Shown in pieces: positions 10,533-19,553 of a stretch of 64,000 nucleotides of DNA. The notes under the pieces were generated by a model. The model had not been told where the DNA came from, did not search any database, and saw only the letters and a list, made by a program, of their open reading frames with translations. The stretch's first letter is position 1. Every line of letters starts with the position of its first letter. Source of the stretch: Pelomonas sp963422775 (GTDB lineage: Bacteria; Pseudomonadota; Gammaproteobacteria; Burkholderiales; Burkholderiaceae_C); the NCBI GenBank assembly GCA_963422775.4, contig CAUJSJ030000052.1:35481-99480 (forward strand). The letters run 5' to 3'. A program made the position numbers and the translations under genes.

Positions 10533-10666
10533 GGGGATGGCGAGGCCCTAGCAGCCCTCGCCGCCTCGGGGCTAGGGGCCCGTTGGCTTGACCGTGCAAT
10601 CCTGCCGACGAAGGGCCGTTTCGAGCGCGACATCGCCAGACGTTTGGCGTCGCCAGGCGTCGCGGC

Positions 10667-10702
10667 GCGACAAGGCAAGACGCTGTGCGACAAGGCTGTC
10701 GC
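10667..10702. promoter_or_regulatory. GCGACAAGGC direct repeats upstream of response regulator
   Basis: Two identical 10-mers with starts 20 nt apart, the second being half of the palindrome GCGACA-AGGC-TGTCGC. OmpR-family regulators often bind direct repeats, so this could be an autoregulatory site. Elements A and B contain the related GCGACAAGCC and GCGACAGGCC. Confidence 0.4.
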
Positions 10703-10776
10703 AATTGACGGCACGGGCGCTTTTTGGCGAGAAACTCGGGCGCCCCCAACCCATGCCGGCTCCACCCCGCCCCCCG

Positions 10777-11484
10777 ATGTCCTCCCAACAGCCCGCCCAC
10801 CTGCTCGTCGTCGACGACGACGCCGAGCTGTCGGCCATGCTGGTGCAGTTGCTGCAGTCCGAGGGCTGGACCGTGGAGACGGCCGGCACCGGCGCCGATG
10901 CGCAGCGCGCCATCGAGCAGCGCATGCCCGACCTGCTGCTGCTGGACGTGCTGCTGCCCGACACCAACGGCATGGACCTGTGCCGGCACTGGCATCGCCG
11001 CTACCCCAGCCTCGGGATCGTCATGCTGACGGCCCGCGGCGACCCCATCGACCGTGTGCTGGGGCTGGAGCTGGGTGCCGACGATTACCTGCCCAAGCCC
11101 TTTGAGCGGCGCGAGCTGGTGGCCCGGCTGCGCGCCGTGCTGCGCCGCCGCCAGCCCGCGGCGGCGCCCGTGGAAGCGGTGTGGTCGTTCGGGTCGCTGG
11201 AGATCCACCTCACCCGGCGCGAGGCCACCGCCCACGGCGAGGTGCTGCCGCTGACCAGCATCGAATACAAGCTGCTCGTCTCGCTGGCGCGCCAGCCGGG
11301 CCAGGCCGTGTCGCGCGAGGCCCTGAGCGAGGCGGTGCAGGCGGGCGGCTACCGGCCGCTGGACCGCAGCGTGGACGTGCAGGTGGGCCGCCTGCGCCGC
11401 CGCCTGAACGCCGCCATGCCCGGCGTCGACTGGATCGACACCGTGCGCGGCGAGGGCTATGCCTTCGTGCCACGCGGGCACTGA
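10777..11484 (+). CDS. OmpR/PhoB-family response regulator
   Basis: About 235 residues. The receiver domain begins LLVVDDDAELSAML, has the phosphoacceptor Asp near residue 57 (LLLLDVLLPD) and the conserved Lys in DDYLPKPF. The C-terminal winged helix carries TSIEYKLLVSLARQPGQAVSREAL and ends with the family-typical RTV/RGEGYAF equivalent DTVRGEGYAFVPRGH. Start 10777 (MSSQQ) is chosen over 10753 (MPAPP) because it directly precedes the domain; both are possible. The cognate kinase starts 20 nt after its stop. It is divergent from the Cys-rich/PEP-CTERM unit and is a candidate regulator of it. Confidence 0.92.
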   Translation: MSSQQPAHLLVVDDDAELSAMLVQLLQSEGWTVETAGTGADAQRAIEQRMPDLLLLDVLLPDTNGMDLCRHWHRRYPSLGIVMLTARGDPIDRVLGLELGADDYLPKPFERRELVARLRAVLRRRQPAAAPVEAVWSFGSLEIHLTRREATAHGEVLPLTSIEYKLLVSLARQPGQAVSREALSEAVQAGGYRPLDRSVDVQVGRLRRRLNAAMPGVDWIDTVRGEGYAFVPRGH

Positions 11485-11504
11485 GCAGCCGGCTGCGCGT
11501 GGCG

Positions 11505-12866
11505 ATGCGTCTGCGGGTGACCGACTCCGTCACCACTCGCCTGGTGGGGGTGCAGGTGCTCATCGTGGTGGTGGTGGTCGCCTGCCTGGCAGTCTTCTGG
11601 AATTACGAACGCCACGCGCTGCTGGCCGAACCGATGGCGACGATCTGGGCGCCGCGCTTTGAGCAGGCCCTGGCTGCAGACGCACTCAGCAGCGACATCC
11701 ACGCTGACAGCCCCACCGACCTCGCCCGCCAGCTGCGCCTTCGCGCCACCCCGCCCGCCTACGCGCTGGACGTGACCGCGTGGCCCGCCGCGCAACGGCT
11801 GCGCGAGGCCCTGCTGCGCCATGGCGTGCCTGCCGACGAGGTGCTGCTGGCCCATGGCGACACCGGGCTTCAGCTGTGGCTGCGTCTGCCCGCGTCGGCG
11901 GCACGGCCGACGCCGCGCTGGCTCAACCCCACCGACGCACCGTTGGCCGGCCTGATCGGCTGGCGCGCCCTGCTGGGCCTGGCCCTGCTGATGGGGGTGG
12001 TGGTGCCGCTGAACCTGCGCTTCGTGCGCCGCCTCACCACGCCCATTGCCGCGCTGAGCCAGCGCTGGGCGGGCGCGAGCCCCGCGGCCCTGGACGCCGA
12101 AGCCGCACCGGTGCTGGACGCCGCAGCGCCCATCGAACTGCGCGCGCTGGACGCCGCCTTCGCCCGCTACGCCGGCCACCTGCTGCGCATCGAGCGCGAG
12201 CGCGCGCTGCTGCTGGCGGGGGTGTCGCACGACATGCGCAGCCCGCTGGCGCGCATCCGCCTGGCCGCCGAGCTGCTGCCCGAGACCCCGCCCAACGCCA
12301 GCGGCGTGGCCACCATCACCCGCAACGTCGACCTGGCCGATCGCCTGATCTCCAGCTTCCTCGAGTTCGTCCGCAGCGGCGACCAGCCGCTGGACGAGAC
12401 CGTGGACCTGGCCGAGACCGTGCGCCAGGCGGTCGCCAGCTTCGGGCGCGACGACGCGCTGCTGCAGCTGCACGCCCCCCCCCGCCTGATGCTGCAGCGT
12501 GCCAACCGGCTGCTGCTGGAGCGCGTGGTGGTCAACCTGATCGACAACGCGCTCAAGCACGGCCGCCCGCCGGTGCGTCTGGTGCTGCGGCTGGACGGCG
12601 ACTCGGCGCTGCTGGGCATCACCGACCAGGGCGCCGGCATCCCGGCCGGCGAGGTCGACGGCCTGATGGCGGCCTTTGCCCGCGGCGACGCCAGCCGCGG
12701 CGTCCCCGGCTTCGGCCTGGGCCTGGCCATCGTGCAGCAGGTGGTCACGCGGCTGCAGGGCAGCGTGAGCTTCGTCCGGCAGCCGGTGGGCCAGCGGGTC
12801 GAGCTGCGCCTGCCGCTGGACCGCGGCACGGACGCGCCGCAGGCCGCCGGCGCGAGGCGGCCCTGA
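11505..12866 (+). CDS. sensor histidine kinase, EnvZ-like
   Basis: 453 residues. One N-terminal membrane helix (LVGVQVLIVVVVVACLAVF), a periplasmic loop of about 120 residues, a second helix (LIGWRALLGLALLMGVVVPL) and a HAMP-like linker. The dimerisation domain has LLAGVSHDMRSPLARIRLA with His near residue 242. The ATPase part shows NLIDNALKHG (N box), ITDQGAGIP (G1) and GFGLGLAIVQQV (G2). The ATG at 11505 begins just before the first helix, 20 nt after the response regulator stop. The signal sensed is unknown. Confidence 0.9.
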   Translation: MRLRVTDSVTTRLVGVQVLIVVVVVACLAVFWNYERHALLAEPMATIWAPRFEQALAADALSSDIHADSPTDLARQLRLRATPPAYALDVTAWPAAQRLREALLRHGVPADEVLLAHGDTGLQLWLRLPASAARPTPRWLNPTDAPLAGLIGWRALLGLALLMGVVVPLNLRFVRRLTTPIAALSQRWAGASPAALDAEAAPVLDAAAPIELRALDAAFARYAGHLLRIERERALLLAGVSHDMRSPLARIRLAAELLPETPPNASGVATITRNVDLADRLISSFLEFVRSGDQPLDETVDLAETVRQAVASFGRDDALLQLHAPPRLMLQRANRLLLERVVVNLIDNALKHGRPPVRLVLRLDGDSALLGITDQGAGIPAGEVDGLMAAFARGDASRGVPGFGLGLAIVQQVVTRLQGSVSFVRQPVGQRVELRLPLDRGTDAPQAAGARRP

Positions 12867-12927
12867 CACCGTCCCGCAAGCCTTTGTCCCTCGCAGCGTC
12901 ACCTTGGCCCCCCATACTGCGCGCCCA

Positions 12928-13533
12928 ATGAGCTCCAGCCCCGCACCTGCAGCCCCGTCCGTCACCGAGCTGCTGGCCAGCGCCGCGCGGGGTGAGGACG
13001 GTGCCTCCAACGCGCTGTTCGCGCGCCTGTACCCCGAGATCAAGCGCCTGGCCCACGCGCGCCTGGCGCGTTCGGGCGGGCTGACAGGGCTGAACACCAC
13101 GGCCCTGGTTCACGAGGGCTTCCTTCGCATGGCCGACAGCGAGGGCCTGCAGGACGCGGCGCGCGGGCAGTTCCTGGCCTACGTCGGCCGGGTGCTGCGC
13201 TCGGTGGTGATCGACCATCTGCGGGCCATCGGCGCCGACAAGCGCGGCGGCGATGCCGGGGTGCTGCTGACGCTGTCGGCCGCCGAGGGCGAGGCCGCGG
13301 CGGTGACGCCCGTCGTCGAGCTGATCGCGCTGGAACGCGCGCTGCACCGGCTGCAGGAGATGGATGCGGGCCTGTACGAGCTGCTGGAGATGCTGACCTT
13401 TGCCGGCACGCCGCCCGACGAAGTGGCGCGGATCCGCGGCGTGTCGCGGCGCACGGTGGAGCGCGACCTGCTCAAGGCCCGCGCCCTGCTGACCGACCTG
13501 CTCGGCGCCACGCCGGCGACGCTGTACTGGTGA
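12928..13533 (+). CDS. ECF sigma factor of the Sigma70_ECF / TIGR02999 kind
   Basis: 201 residues. LLASAARGEDGASNALFARLYPEIKRLAHARLAR, LNTTALVHEGFLRM and GQFLAYVGRVLRSVVIDHLRA are characteristic of region 2 in this ECF class, which usually sits beside protein kinases. Region 4 appears as TFAGTPPDEVARIRGVSRRTVERDLLKARALL. The ATG at 12928 is favoured over an in-frame ATG at 12904. The stop overlaps the GTG start of the following Ser/Thr kinase by four bases, so translation is probably coupled. No anti-sigma gene is present; control by the kinase is a family-based inference. Confidence 0.92.
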   Translation: MSSSPAPAAPSVTELLASAARGEDGASNALFARLYPEIKRLAHARLARSGGLTGLNTTALVHEGFLRMADSEGLQDAARGQFLAYVGRVLRSVVIDHLRAIGADKRGGDAGVLLTLSAAEGEAAAVTPVVELIALERALHRLQEMDAGLYELLEMLTFAGTPPDEVARIRGVSRRTVERDLLKARALLTDLLGATPATLYW

Positions 13534-16304
13534 GCGCCCCGACCTCACCGGGCGCTGCGCCCCCCTGGCCCCGGGTGTCGGCCCTGCTGGACGAAGGCCT
13601 GGCCCTGGCACCGCCCGAACGCGCCGCGTGGCTGGCGGCCCTGGACGCCGCCGATCCCGCACTGGCCGCCACCGTCGCCCGCCTGCTCGGCCATGCCGAA
13701 GCGGACGCGCCAGCAACGCGCGGCGCTTTCGACGGCCTGCTGCTGGCCGCCCTGCAGCACGAGGCCCAGGCCGCGCCTGCGGAGCCGGAGCTGGCCGGCC
13801 GCCAGTTCGGCGCGTGGCAGCTGTTGAACAAGATCGGCGAGGGCGGCATGGGCCAGGTCTGGCTGGCGCGCCGGGCCGATGGGCTGTACCAGGCCCAGGC
13901 CGCGATCAAGCTGCTGCGCAGCGACCTCCAGGCGGGCCGGTTCTCCGAGCGCTTCGCGCGCGAGCGGGCGGCCCTGGCACGCCTGAATCATCCCGGCATC
14001 GCGCGGCTGCTGGACGCGGGCGTGGCGGACGGCCTGGCCTTCCTGGTGCTGGAGCATGTGGCCGGCCTCGGCCTCGCCGCCCACGTGGCCCTGAACTGCC
14101 CCACGGTGGCGTCAAGGGTGCGCCTGGTCGTCGAGATCGCCCGCGCGGTGGAACACGCCCACGCGCAGCTCATCGTGCATCGCGACCTCAAGCCCTCCAA
14201 CGTGATGGTGACCGAGGCCGGCGTGGTCAAGCTGCTGGACTTCGGCATCGCCGGGCTGCTCGACGACGACGACCTGGGCCAGCTGACCCGCCAGACCGGC
14301 CGTGGCCTGACGCTGGCCTATGCCGCGCCCGAGCAGCTCAGCGGCGCGCCGGTCGGCGTGGGCGCGGATGTGTTCTCGCTCGGCGTCATGCTGTTCGAAA
14401 TGCTGGGCGGCGTGCTGCCGTTCGCAGGCCTGGGCAGCCCGCGCGCCGCGACCGAGTTCGCGCTGCTGCACGGCGAGCCGCGCCGGTTGCGCGAGGCCCT
14501 GCTCGACCCGGCCGGTGCTGCCGCCCGCCCGCTCGATGCGCCGCTGGCGCTCGGCGACCTCGAAGCCGTGGTGGCCCAGACGCTGCGCCGCGAGCCCGCC
14601 GACCGCTACGCCTCGGTGGGGGCCTTCATCGACGACCTGCAGCGCTGGCTCGGCCACCGCCCGGTGCGCGCCCGCCAGCGCAGCTGGCGCCACCGGCTGG
14701 CCCTGGGGCTGCGCCGGCATGCGCTGGCCGCGAGCCTGTCGGCCACGCTGGCGCTGGCGGTGCTGGCCGGGCTGGCGGCCACCAGCTGGCAGTGGAAGCG
14801 CGCCGAAGGGGCCGCGCGCCAGTCCGACCAGGTCACCACCTATCTCACCGAGCTGCTCTCCAGCGCCAGCCCCGACGTGCATGGCGGCCAGTCGCCCAAC
14901 GTCATGGAACTGCTGGAGAAAAGCCGGCGCGAGGTGGCCACCCAGTTCAACGACGAGCCCGAGACCAAGGCCCGCCTGCTCAAGGTGCTGGCCACCACCT
15001 ACGAGGCGCTGAACCGCTTCGACCTGGCCGCGCCGCTGGCGGAGGAGTGGATCGCGCTGAGCGCCGCCCGTTTCGGCGAGAACGACCCGCGCACCGTGGA
15101 CGGCCGCATCAAGCTGGCCCAGCTCTACACGCCGGTGGGGCCCTACGAGCGCGCCATCGCGCTGCTGGAGCCGCTGCGCCCGCAGGTGGCCCGGCTGTAC
15201 GGCGCGCAGTCCGAGAAGATGCGCGAGCTGCTGTACGCGCTGGTGGGCTGCTACGCAAAGATCGGACGGTTCGACGCCGCCACGCTGACCCTGGGCGAGG
15301 CCGGCGGGCTGACCCAGCTGGCCTACGGCCCCGACAGCTTCGAGCGGGCCTTTCACCACAACATCGTGTCGGTGCTGTACGCCCGCCAGGGCCGGCTGAG
15401 CGACTCGCTCGCCGAGCTGCGCCTGACCGAGCCCGCCTGGGCCCACCCCGCGCCCGACGCGCGCCGCCACGTGCTCGTGCTGCGCCGCAACACCCTGGCC
15501 ATGCAGATGCAGCTCGGGCAGTACGAGGGCCTGGTGGCGCGCTGGCAGGCGGTTGCCGCCGAGGCCGACCAGCTGCTCGGCCGGGGCAGCTCGATGCGCG
15601 CCTTCATGCACCCGGCGCTGGCCGGCTACCACGCCGACCGCGGCGAGCACGCGGCGGCACTGGCCGAACGCGAGGCCTTCCTGGCCGAGGGCACAGGGGC
15701 GCCCACCTCCGCCCGCACGGGGGCGCGGGCGGAACTGCTGCTGGCGCAGGGACGGGCCAAGGCCCTGCCTGCCGCGACGCTGCTGGCCGAAGCGCGCAGC
15801 CTGCTGGCGCAGATCGACACCGAACGCCGCCAGCTCGGCCCGGCGCGCGCCGAAGCCTGGCTGGCCCTGGCCCGCACGGGCCTGCTGCTGCAGGACACCC
15901 ACCTCGCGGGCGAGGCCGTCACACGGCTGCGCGGCGACGCCGAGCTGAATCTGCGCGAGAACCGCGGCCTGGACAGCCGCGTGGCCCAGGTCGAAGGCGA
16001 GTTGCTGCGGGCTCGCGGCGATTTCGCGCGCAGCCGTGAATTGCTGGCCCGGCGCGTCGCGCTGCTGGCCACCAGCCCGGATCAGGCCGTGCCGGTGATG
16101 TGGCAGGCCCGGCTGGACCTGGCCGCCACGCTGGTGCTGCTGCGCGCGCCCGAGGCCGCTGAGGCGCTGGCGCAGGCCGCGCAGGCCCGCCCGCCGCAGA
16201 TGCCCGCCGGTCATCCGCTGGATGCCCTGCAGCGCGAGCTGCAGGCCCGGCTGGCGGCGCCTGGCGCACCGGGGCGGGGGCTAGCCCTGGACGCCATCTT
16301 CTAG
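13530..16304 (+). CDS. Ser/Thr protein kinase with C-terminal TPR region (924 aa)
   Basis: The start is GTG in a GTGA overlap with the sigma gene. Residues 1-90 are a variable N-terminal segment. The kinase domain follows: glycine loop GEGGMGQVW (about 103-111), AIK Lys near 127, catalytic HRDLKPSN with Asp near 219, DFG at about 237-239, and an APEQLSG segment. A single membrane helix (LAASLSATLALAVLAGLAA, near residues 397-420) separates it from an external or periplasmic helical part with TPR-like repeats to the end. All key catalytic residues are present. Genes of this type are usually next to a TIGR02999 sigma factor, as here. The substrate is unknown; the sigma factor is an obvious candidate. 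Confidence 0.92.
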   Translation: MSAPTSPGAAPPWPRVSALLDEGLALAPPERAAWLAALDAADPALAATVARLLGHAEADAPATRGAFDGLLLAALQHEAQAAPAEPELAGRQFGAWQLLNKIGEGGMGQVWLARRADGLYQAQAAIKLLRSDLQAGRFSERFARERAALARLNHPGIARLLDAGVADGLAFLVLEHVAGLGLAAHVALNCPTVASRVRLVVEIARAVEHAHAQLIVHRDLKPSNVMVTEAGVVKLLDFGIAGLLDDDDLGQLTRQTGRGLTLAYAAPEQLSGAPVGVGADVFSLGVMLFEMLGGVLPFAGLGSPRAATEFALLHGEPRRLREALLDPAGAAARPLDAPLALGDLEAVVAQTLRREPADRYASVGAFIDDLQRWLGHRPVRARQRSWRHRLALGLRRHALAASLSATLALAVLAGLAATSWQWKRAEGAARQSDQVTTYLTELLSSASPDVHGGQSPNVMELLEKSRREVATQFNDEPETKARLLKVLATTYEALNRFDLAAPLAEEWIALSAARFGENDPRTVDGRIKLAQLYTPVGPYERAIALLEPLRPQVARLYGAQSEKMRELLYALVGCYAKIGRFDAATLTLGEAGGLTQLAYGPDSFERAFHHNIVSVLYARQGRLSDSLAELRLTEPAWAHPAPDARRHVLVLRRNTLAMQMQLGQYEGLVARWQAVAAEADQLLGRGSSMRAFMHPALAGYHADRGEHAAALAEREAFLAEGTGAPTSARTGARAELLLAQGRAKALPAATLLAEARSLLAQIDTERRQLGPARAEAWLALARTGLLLQDTHLAGEAVTRLRGDAELNLRENRGLDSRVAQVEGELLRARGDFARSRELLARRVALLATSPDQAVPVMWQARLDLAATLVLLRAPEAAEALAQAAQARPPQMPAGHPLDALQRELQARLAAPGAPGRGLALDAIF

Positions 16305-16321
16305 CGCCTCACTGCAAGGCC

Positions 16322-16510
16322 TCACTTGCAGGTGAAGCTCTTCGCGTTCACTTCCTTGACGTTGCCCGCGCCACAGGTGGCCAGCGCCTGTTCGCTCATC
16401 TTGGTGACGGCGTTGGTGTCGGTCGGCGTCGTGATGGGCGGCGCGAACACGCAGGCGCTGAGCAGGGCGGAGGCGGCCAGGGCGAGGGAGAAGGAGGCGA
16501 TGCGGGTCAT
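16322..16510 (-). CDS. small putative lipoprotein (62 aa)
   Basis: MTRIASFSLALAASALLSAC gives a lipoprotein signal with Cys20. The mature part is about 42 residues with a second and third Cys near the end (ATCGAGNVKEVNAKSFTCK). I do not recognise a family. It is convergent with the kinase gene, 17 nt away, and lies 128 nt downstream of the phosphofructokinase gene on the same strand. Confidence 0.7.
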   Translation of the reverse strand: MTRIASFSLALAASALLSACVFAPPITTPTDTNAVTKMSEQALATCGAGNVKEVNAKSFTCK

Positions 16511-16638
16511 GCAGAGTCCGGGGTTGGAATTGACGAAGGCCGCAGCCTAGGTGGGCTGCCCCGGGGCGTCGCGCGGCAGGCGACGAGATGCACCGCGGTG
16601 GGGTCAGGCTGCAGCGGCGCGTGATGCAGCGGGTCGCG

Positions 16639-17763
16639 TCAAGCGCCCAGGCAGATGCCGAGGTCGCGCGCGGTGGCAAGGGTGTCGCCGCCAAGCGGTA
16701 CGGCCTTCATGCGGCCCGCCACCTCGGCCAGCGGCACGGGGCGGACGTCGTTGCCATCCAGCGCCACCATGACGTCGCTCTGCCCGGCCTGCAGCGCGCG
16801 CACCGCGGCGGCGCCGAAGCGCAGCGCCGCGACGCGGTCGAAAGCGGTCGGGCTGCCGCCGCGCAGCAGGTGGCCGAGCACGACGCAGCGCGCGTCCTTG
16901 CCCGTCAGCCGCGCCAGCGCCTGGCTGACCTGCTCGCCCATGCCGCCCAGACGTTCGGCGTGGCCGGCCTCGGCCGGCCCGCACAGCACGCGGGCGCCGT
17001 CCCTGGGATAGGCGCCCTCGGCGACGACGACGATGGAATAGCCCAGGCCCTGGGCCTCACGCCGCGCGATCAGCTCGGCCACCGCGCCCAAGTCGAAGGG
17101 CAGCTCGGGCAGCAGGATGGCATGCGCCCCACCCGCCAGGCCCGCGTGCAGGGCGATCCAGCCGGCGTAGCGGCCCATGACCTCGACGACGAGCACGCGG
17201 TGGTGGCTCGCCGCGGTGGTGTGCAGCCGGTCGATGCACTCGGTGGCGAACGAGACGGCCGTGTCGAAGCCGAAGGTCGTCACCGTGCCATCGAGGTCGT
17301 TGTCGATGGTCTTGGGCACGCCGACCACACGCAAGCCAGGCAGGCCACGCTGCGCGAGCCGGTGCGCGATGGCCAGCGAGCCGTCGCCGCCCACGGCCAC
17401 CAGCGCGTCGATGTGCTCGCGGGCCAGCGCGTCCAGCAGGTCCTGCGAGCGATCCAGCAGCACGACGCTGCCATCAGCTTGCAGGGTCGGCAAGGCAAAG
17501 GGGTCGCCCTGGTTGGTGGACCCCAGCAGCGTGCCGCCCAAGGCGGCGATGCTTTCGACGCGCTCGGCCGTCAGCGGCACGCAGCCGCCTTGCGGGTAGC
17601 GCTCGGGCCGCAACAGGCCGTCGTAGCCATCGCGGATGCCGACGCAGCGCCAGCCGCGCTGCAGCGCCGCCCGGGTGACGGCGCAGATCACCGCGTTCAG
17701 GCCCGGCGCGTCACCGCCGCCGGTGGTGATGGCGATGCGGCGGATGGGCGCGGAGGCGGGCAT
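16639..17763 (-). CDS. pfkA: 6-phosphofructokinase, ATP-type group III
   Basis: 374 residues. It phosphorylates fructose 6-phosphate to the 1,6-bisphosphate. The N-terminus has the nucleotide loop ITTGGGDAPGLNAVI. GGDGS at residues 125-129 has Gly at the position that is Asp in pyrophosphate-dependent enzymes, predicting ATP use, while PKTIDND (150-156, catalytic Asp154) has Lys instead of the Gly of E. coli PfkA. This Gly/Lys combination is known from group III ATP enzymes of actinomycetes. MGRYAGWIA and the sugar-phosphate segment HLLRGGSPTAFDR are present. It starts 14 nt after the LytTR regulator stop, so it is probably in that operon. Co-substrate should be read as prediction. Confidence 0.9.
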   Translation of the reverse strand: MPASAPIRRIAITTGGGDAPGLNAVICAVTRAALQRGWRCVGIRDGYDGLLRPERYPQGGCVPLTAERVESIAALGGTLLGSTNQGDPFALPTLQADGSVVLLDRSQDLLDALAREHIDALVAVGGDGSLAIAHRLAQRGLPGLRVVGVPKTIDNDLDGTVTTFGFDTAVSFATECIDRLHTTAASHHRVLVVEVMGRYAGWIALHAGLAGGAHAILLPELPFDLGAVAELIARREAQGLGYSIVVVAEGAYPRDGARVLCGPAEAGHAERLGGMGEQVSQALARLTGKDARCVVLGHLLRGGSPTAFDRVAALRFGAAAVRALQAGQSDVMVALDGNDVRPVPLAEVAGRMKAVPLGGDTLATARDLGICLGA

Positions 17764-17777
17764 GCGTCAGTCTAGGC

Positions 17778-18497
17778 TCAGAGCTCCAGCTTCTCGCGCA
17801 GCAGCTTGGCCTGGCGGCGCGACACCTCGACCTGGTGGCCGTCGCGCAGCGTCACGCGGTAGCCGTCGTTGTGCCAGGGCTCGATGCCCTGCACCCAGCG
17901 CAGGTTGATGAGGTGGCTGCGGCTGGCGCGGAAGAAGAGCTGGGGGTCCAGCTTCTCCTCCAGGCTGGTGAGGGTGCGGTTGATCAGCGGGCGCTGACCG
18001 TCGAACCAGGCCTGGGCGTAGTTGCCGCAGGCTTCAAACCCGGCAACGTCGCCCAGGCGCACGAACCAGCAGCGCTCGCCGTCGCGCAGGAAGACCATGT
18101 CGTCCGCGCCCTTCAACGCCGAAGCCGGCGCGACAACCGGTAGGGGCCGCAGCCGCTCGCGGGCCTTGGCGAGCGCGGCCTCCAGCCGCACAGCGTCGAT
18201 GGGCTTGAGCAGATAGTCCAGCGCGTTGCGCTCGAAGGCGGCCAGCGCATGCTGGTCGTAGGCGGTCGTGAAGACGACCAGCGGCACATGCTCCAACTGG
18301 TCGAGCAGGTCGAAGCCAGTGGCGCCGGGCAGCTCCACATCCAGCAGCAGCAGCTCGGGCTGCAGCGTGTCGATGGCCAATCGCGCGGCGCTGAGCTCGG
18401 CGGCCTCGCCGACGATGTCGGCATCGGGGATGGCCGCGAGCAGCGTGCGCAGCTCTTGGCGGGCCAGGCGCGAGTCCTCGACGATGTAGATCCTCAT
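17778..18497 (-). CDS. LytTR-family response regulator
   Basis: 239 residues. Receiver domain MRIYIVEDSRLARQELR with phosphoacceptor Asp53 (LLLLDVELPGATG) and the Lys of LLKPIDA. The C-terminal LytTR DNA-binding domain spans about 135-239 and includes FFRASRSHLINLRWVQGIEPW and VEVSRRQAKLLREKL. Its ATG overlaps the stop of the sensor kinase gene (ATGA), and the phosphofructokinase gene follows after 14 nt. The AlgR/LytR architecture is clear; target genes are unknown. Confidence 0.93.
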   Translation of the reverse strand: MRIYIVEDSRLARQELRTLLAAIPDADIVGEAAELSAARLAIDTLQPELLLLDVELPGATGFDLLDQLEHVPLVVFTTAYDQHALAAFERNALDYLLKPIDAVRLEAALAKARERLRPLPVVAPASALKGADDMVFLRDGERCWFVRLGDVAGFEACGNYAQAWFDGQRPLINRTLTSLEEKLDPQLFFRASRSHLINLRWVQGIEPWHNDGYRVTLRDGHQVEVSRRQAKLLREKLEL

Positions 18498-19534
18498 ACC
18501 ATCAACTCCACGCTGACCTTGACGCGGCCGTCGGCCGTGTCGATGCGGCAGCCCGCGCCCTCGCCGCCGGCGCGCGCCAGGCGCTCGCGCAGGTTGGCCA
18601 GGCCCAGGCCGGTGCTGTCCGTCGAGCCCGGCTTCCACTGGCCGGGGTTGTCGACGGCGATGTTCAGCTTGTCGCCGTCGCGCCCGATGCGGATGTCGAC
18701 GACACCGCCGCCGGCCGTGCGCGCGATGCCGTGCTTGATCGCGTTCTCCACCAGCAGCTGCAGCAACATGGGCGGCAGGCTGGCGCCGGCCGTGGCGGGG
18801 TCGATCTGCCAGTCCACGCGCAGCCTCTCCTCGTGATGCAGCTGCTCCAGCGCCACGTAGTCGCGCACGACGGCCAGCTCGTCGGCCAGCGGCACGCGCT
18901 CCTTGGCGCTGTGCTGCAGCGTGTGGCGCAGCGTGTTGGACAGGCGGCTCAGCATCTCGCGGGCGCGGGCCGGGTCTTCGTTGATGAGGGCGCGCAGGTT
19001 GTTCAGCGCGTTGAACAGGAAGTGCGGGTTGATCTGGGCGCGCAGCACCTGCAGCTCCAGCGCGCGGGCGGCGGCCTCGGCCTGCCATTTGGCGATCTCG
19101 CCGGAGCGCCAGCGGTTGATCATCTGCACGCCCACCCAAACGGCCAGCCACAGCCACAGCATGATCGTGGTGTTCATCGCGTAGCTCAGCAGCACCAGCC
19201 AGCCATGCGGCACGTTGGGCGGGAAGTGCAGCAGGCCCAGCGAGAGCCCGACCCAGTTGACGAGGTAGAGCACGACCTGCACGGCCAAGGCAAACAGCGG
19301 CGCCATCAGCGCCAGACGCAGCAGCAACGCGTGGGGCGGCCGGTCCAGCCAGGCGCGGCGCAGGGCCAGGGCGCGCAGGCCCTCACTGGCCGCCCACAGG
19401 CCGGCGCCGACGCAGGCCATCACGAAGACGAAGGAGCCGCCGAGGGGCTGGAAGCTCGCGACCATGGCCAGCGACACGGCCACATAGCCGCCCCACAGCA
19501 CCGCCTGCAGCGCCATGCGCCTGCGCGTGTTCAT
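18494..19534 (-). CDS. LytS/YehU-type sensor histidine kinase
   Basis: 346 residues from the ATG at 19534, preferred over the in-frame ATG at 19606 because a GAGGAG-like Shine-Dalgarno precedes it and it starts after the upstream hydrolase stop. Four hydrophobic segments lie within about residues 12-140. The cytoplasmic part has the His_kinase motif LRAQINPHFLFNALNNLRAL (His171) and the ATPase motifs MLLQLLVENAIKHGI and GLGLANLRERLA. Stop overlaps the regulator start. No periplasmic sensor domain is evident, so it probably senses within the membrane. Confidence 0.92.
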   Translation of the reverse strand: MNTRRRMALQAVLWGGYVAVSLAMVASFQPLGGSFVFVMACVGAGLWAASEGLRALALRRAWLDRPPHALLLRLALMAPLFALAVQVVLYLVNWVGLSLGLLHFPPNVPHGWLVLLSYAMNTTIMLWLWLAVWVGVQMINRWRSGEIAKWQAEAAARALELQVLRAQINPHFLFNALNNLRALINEDPARAREMLSRLSNTLRHTLQHSAKERVPLADELAVVRDYVALEQLHHEERLRVDWQIDPATAGASLPPMLLQLLVENAIKHGIARTAGGGVVDIRIGRDGDKLNIAVDNPGQWKPGSTDSTGLGLANLRERLARAGGEGAGCRIDTADGRVKVSVELMV

Positions 19535-19553
19535 GCCCCCGCCGCTCCTCGGA

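Larger units (their letters stand above)
10442..10776. other. 335-nt divergent regulatory region
   Basis: No gene is seen. From left to right it holds element copy B (10498-10532), a strong inverted repeat GGCCCTAGC ... GCTAGGGGCC (10544-10580), and a repeat cluster in front of the response regulator: GCGACAAGGC at 10667-10676 and again at 10687-10696, the second followed by TGTCGC so that GCGACA-AGGC-TGTCGC forms a palindrome (10687-10702). TCGCCAGACG (10633-10642) and TCGCCAGGCG (10650-10659) form a further imperfect pair. Confidence 0.6.
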
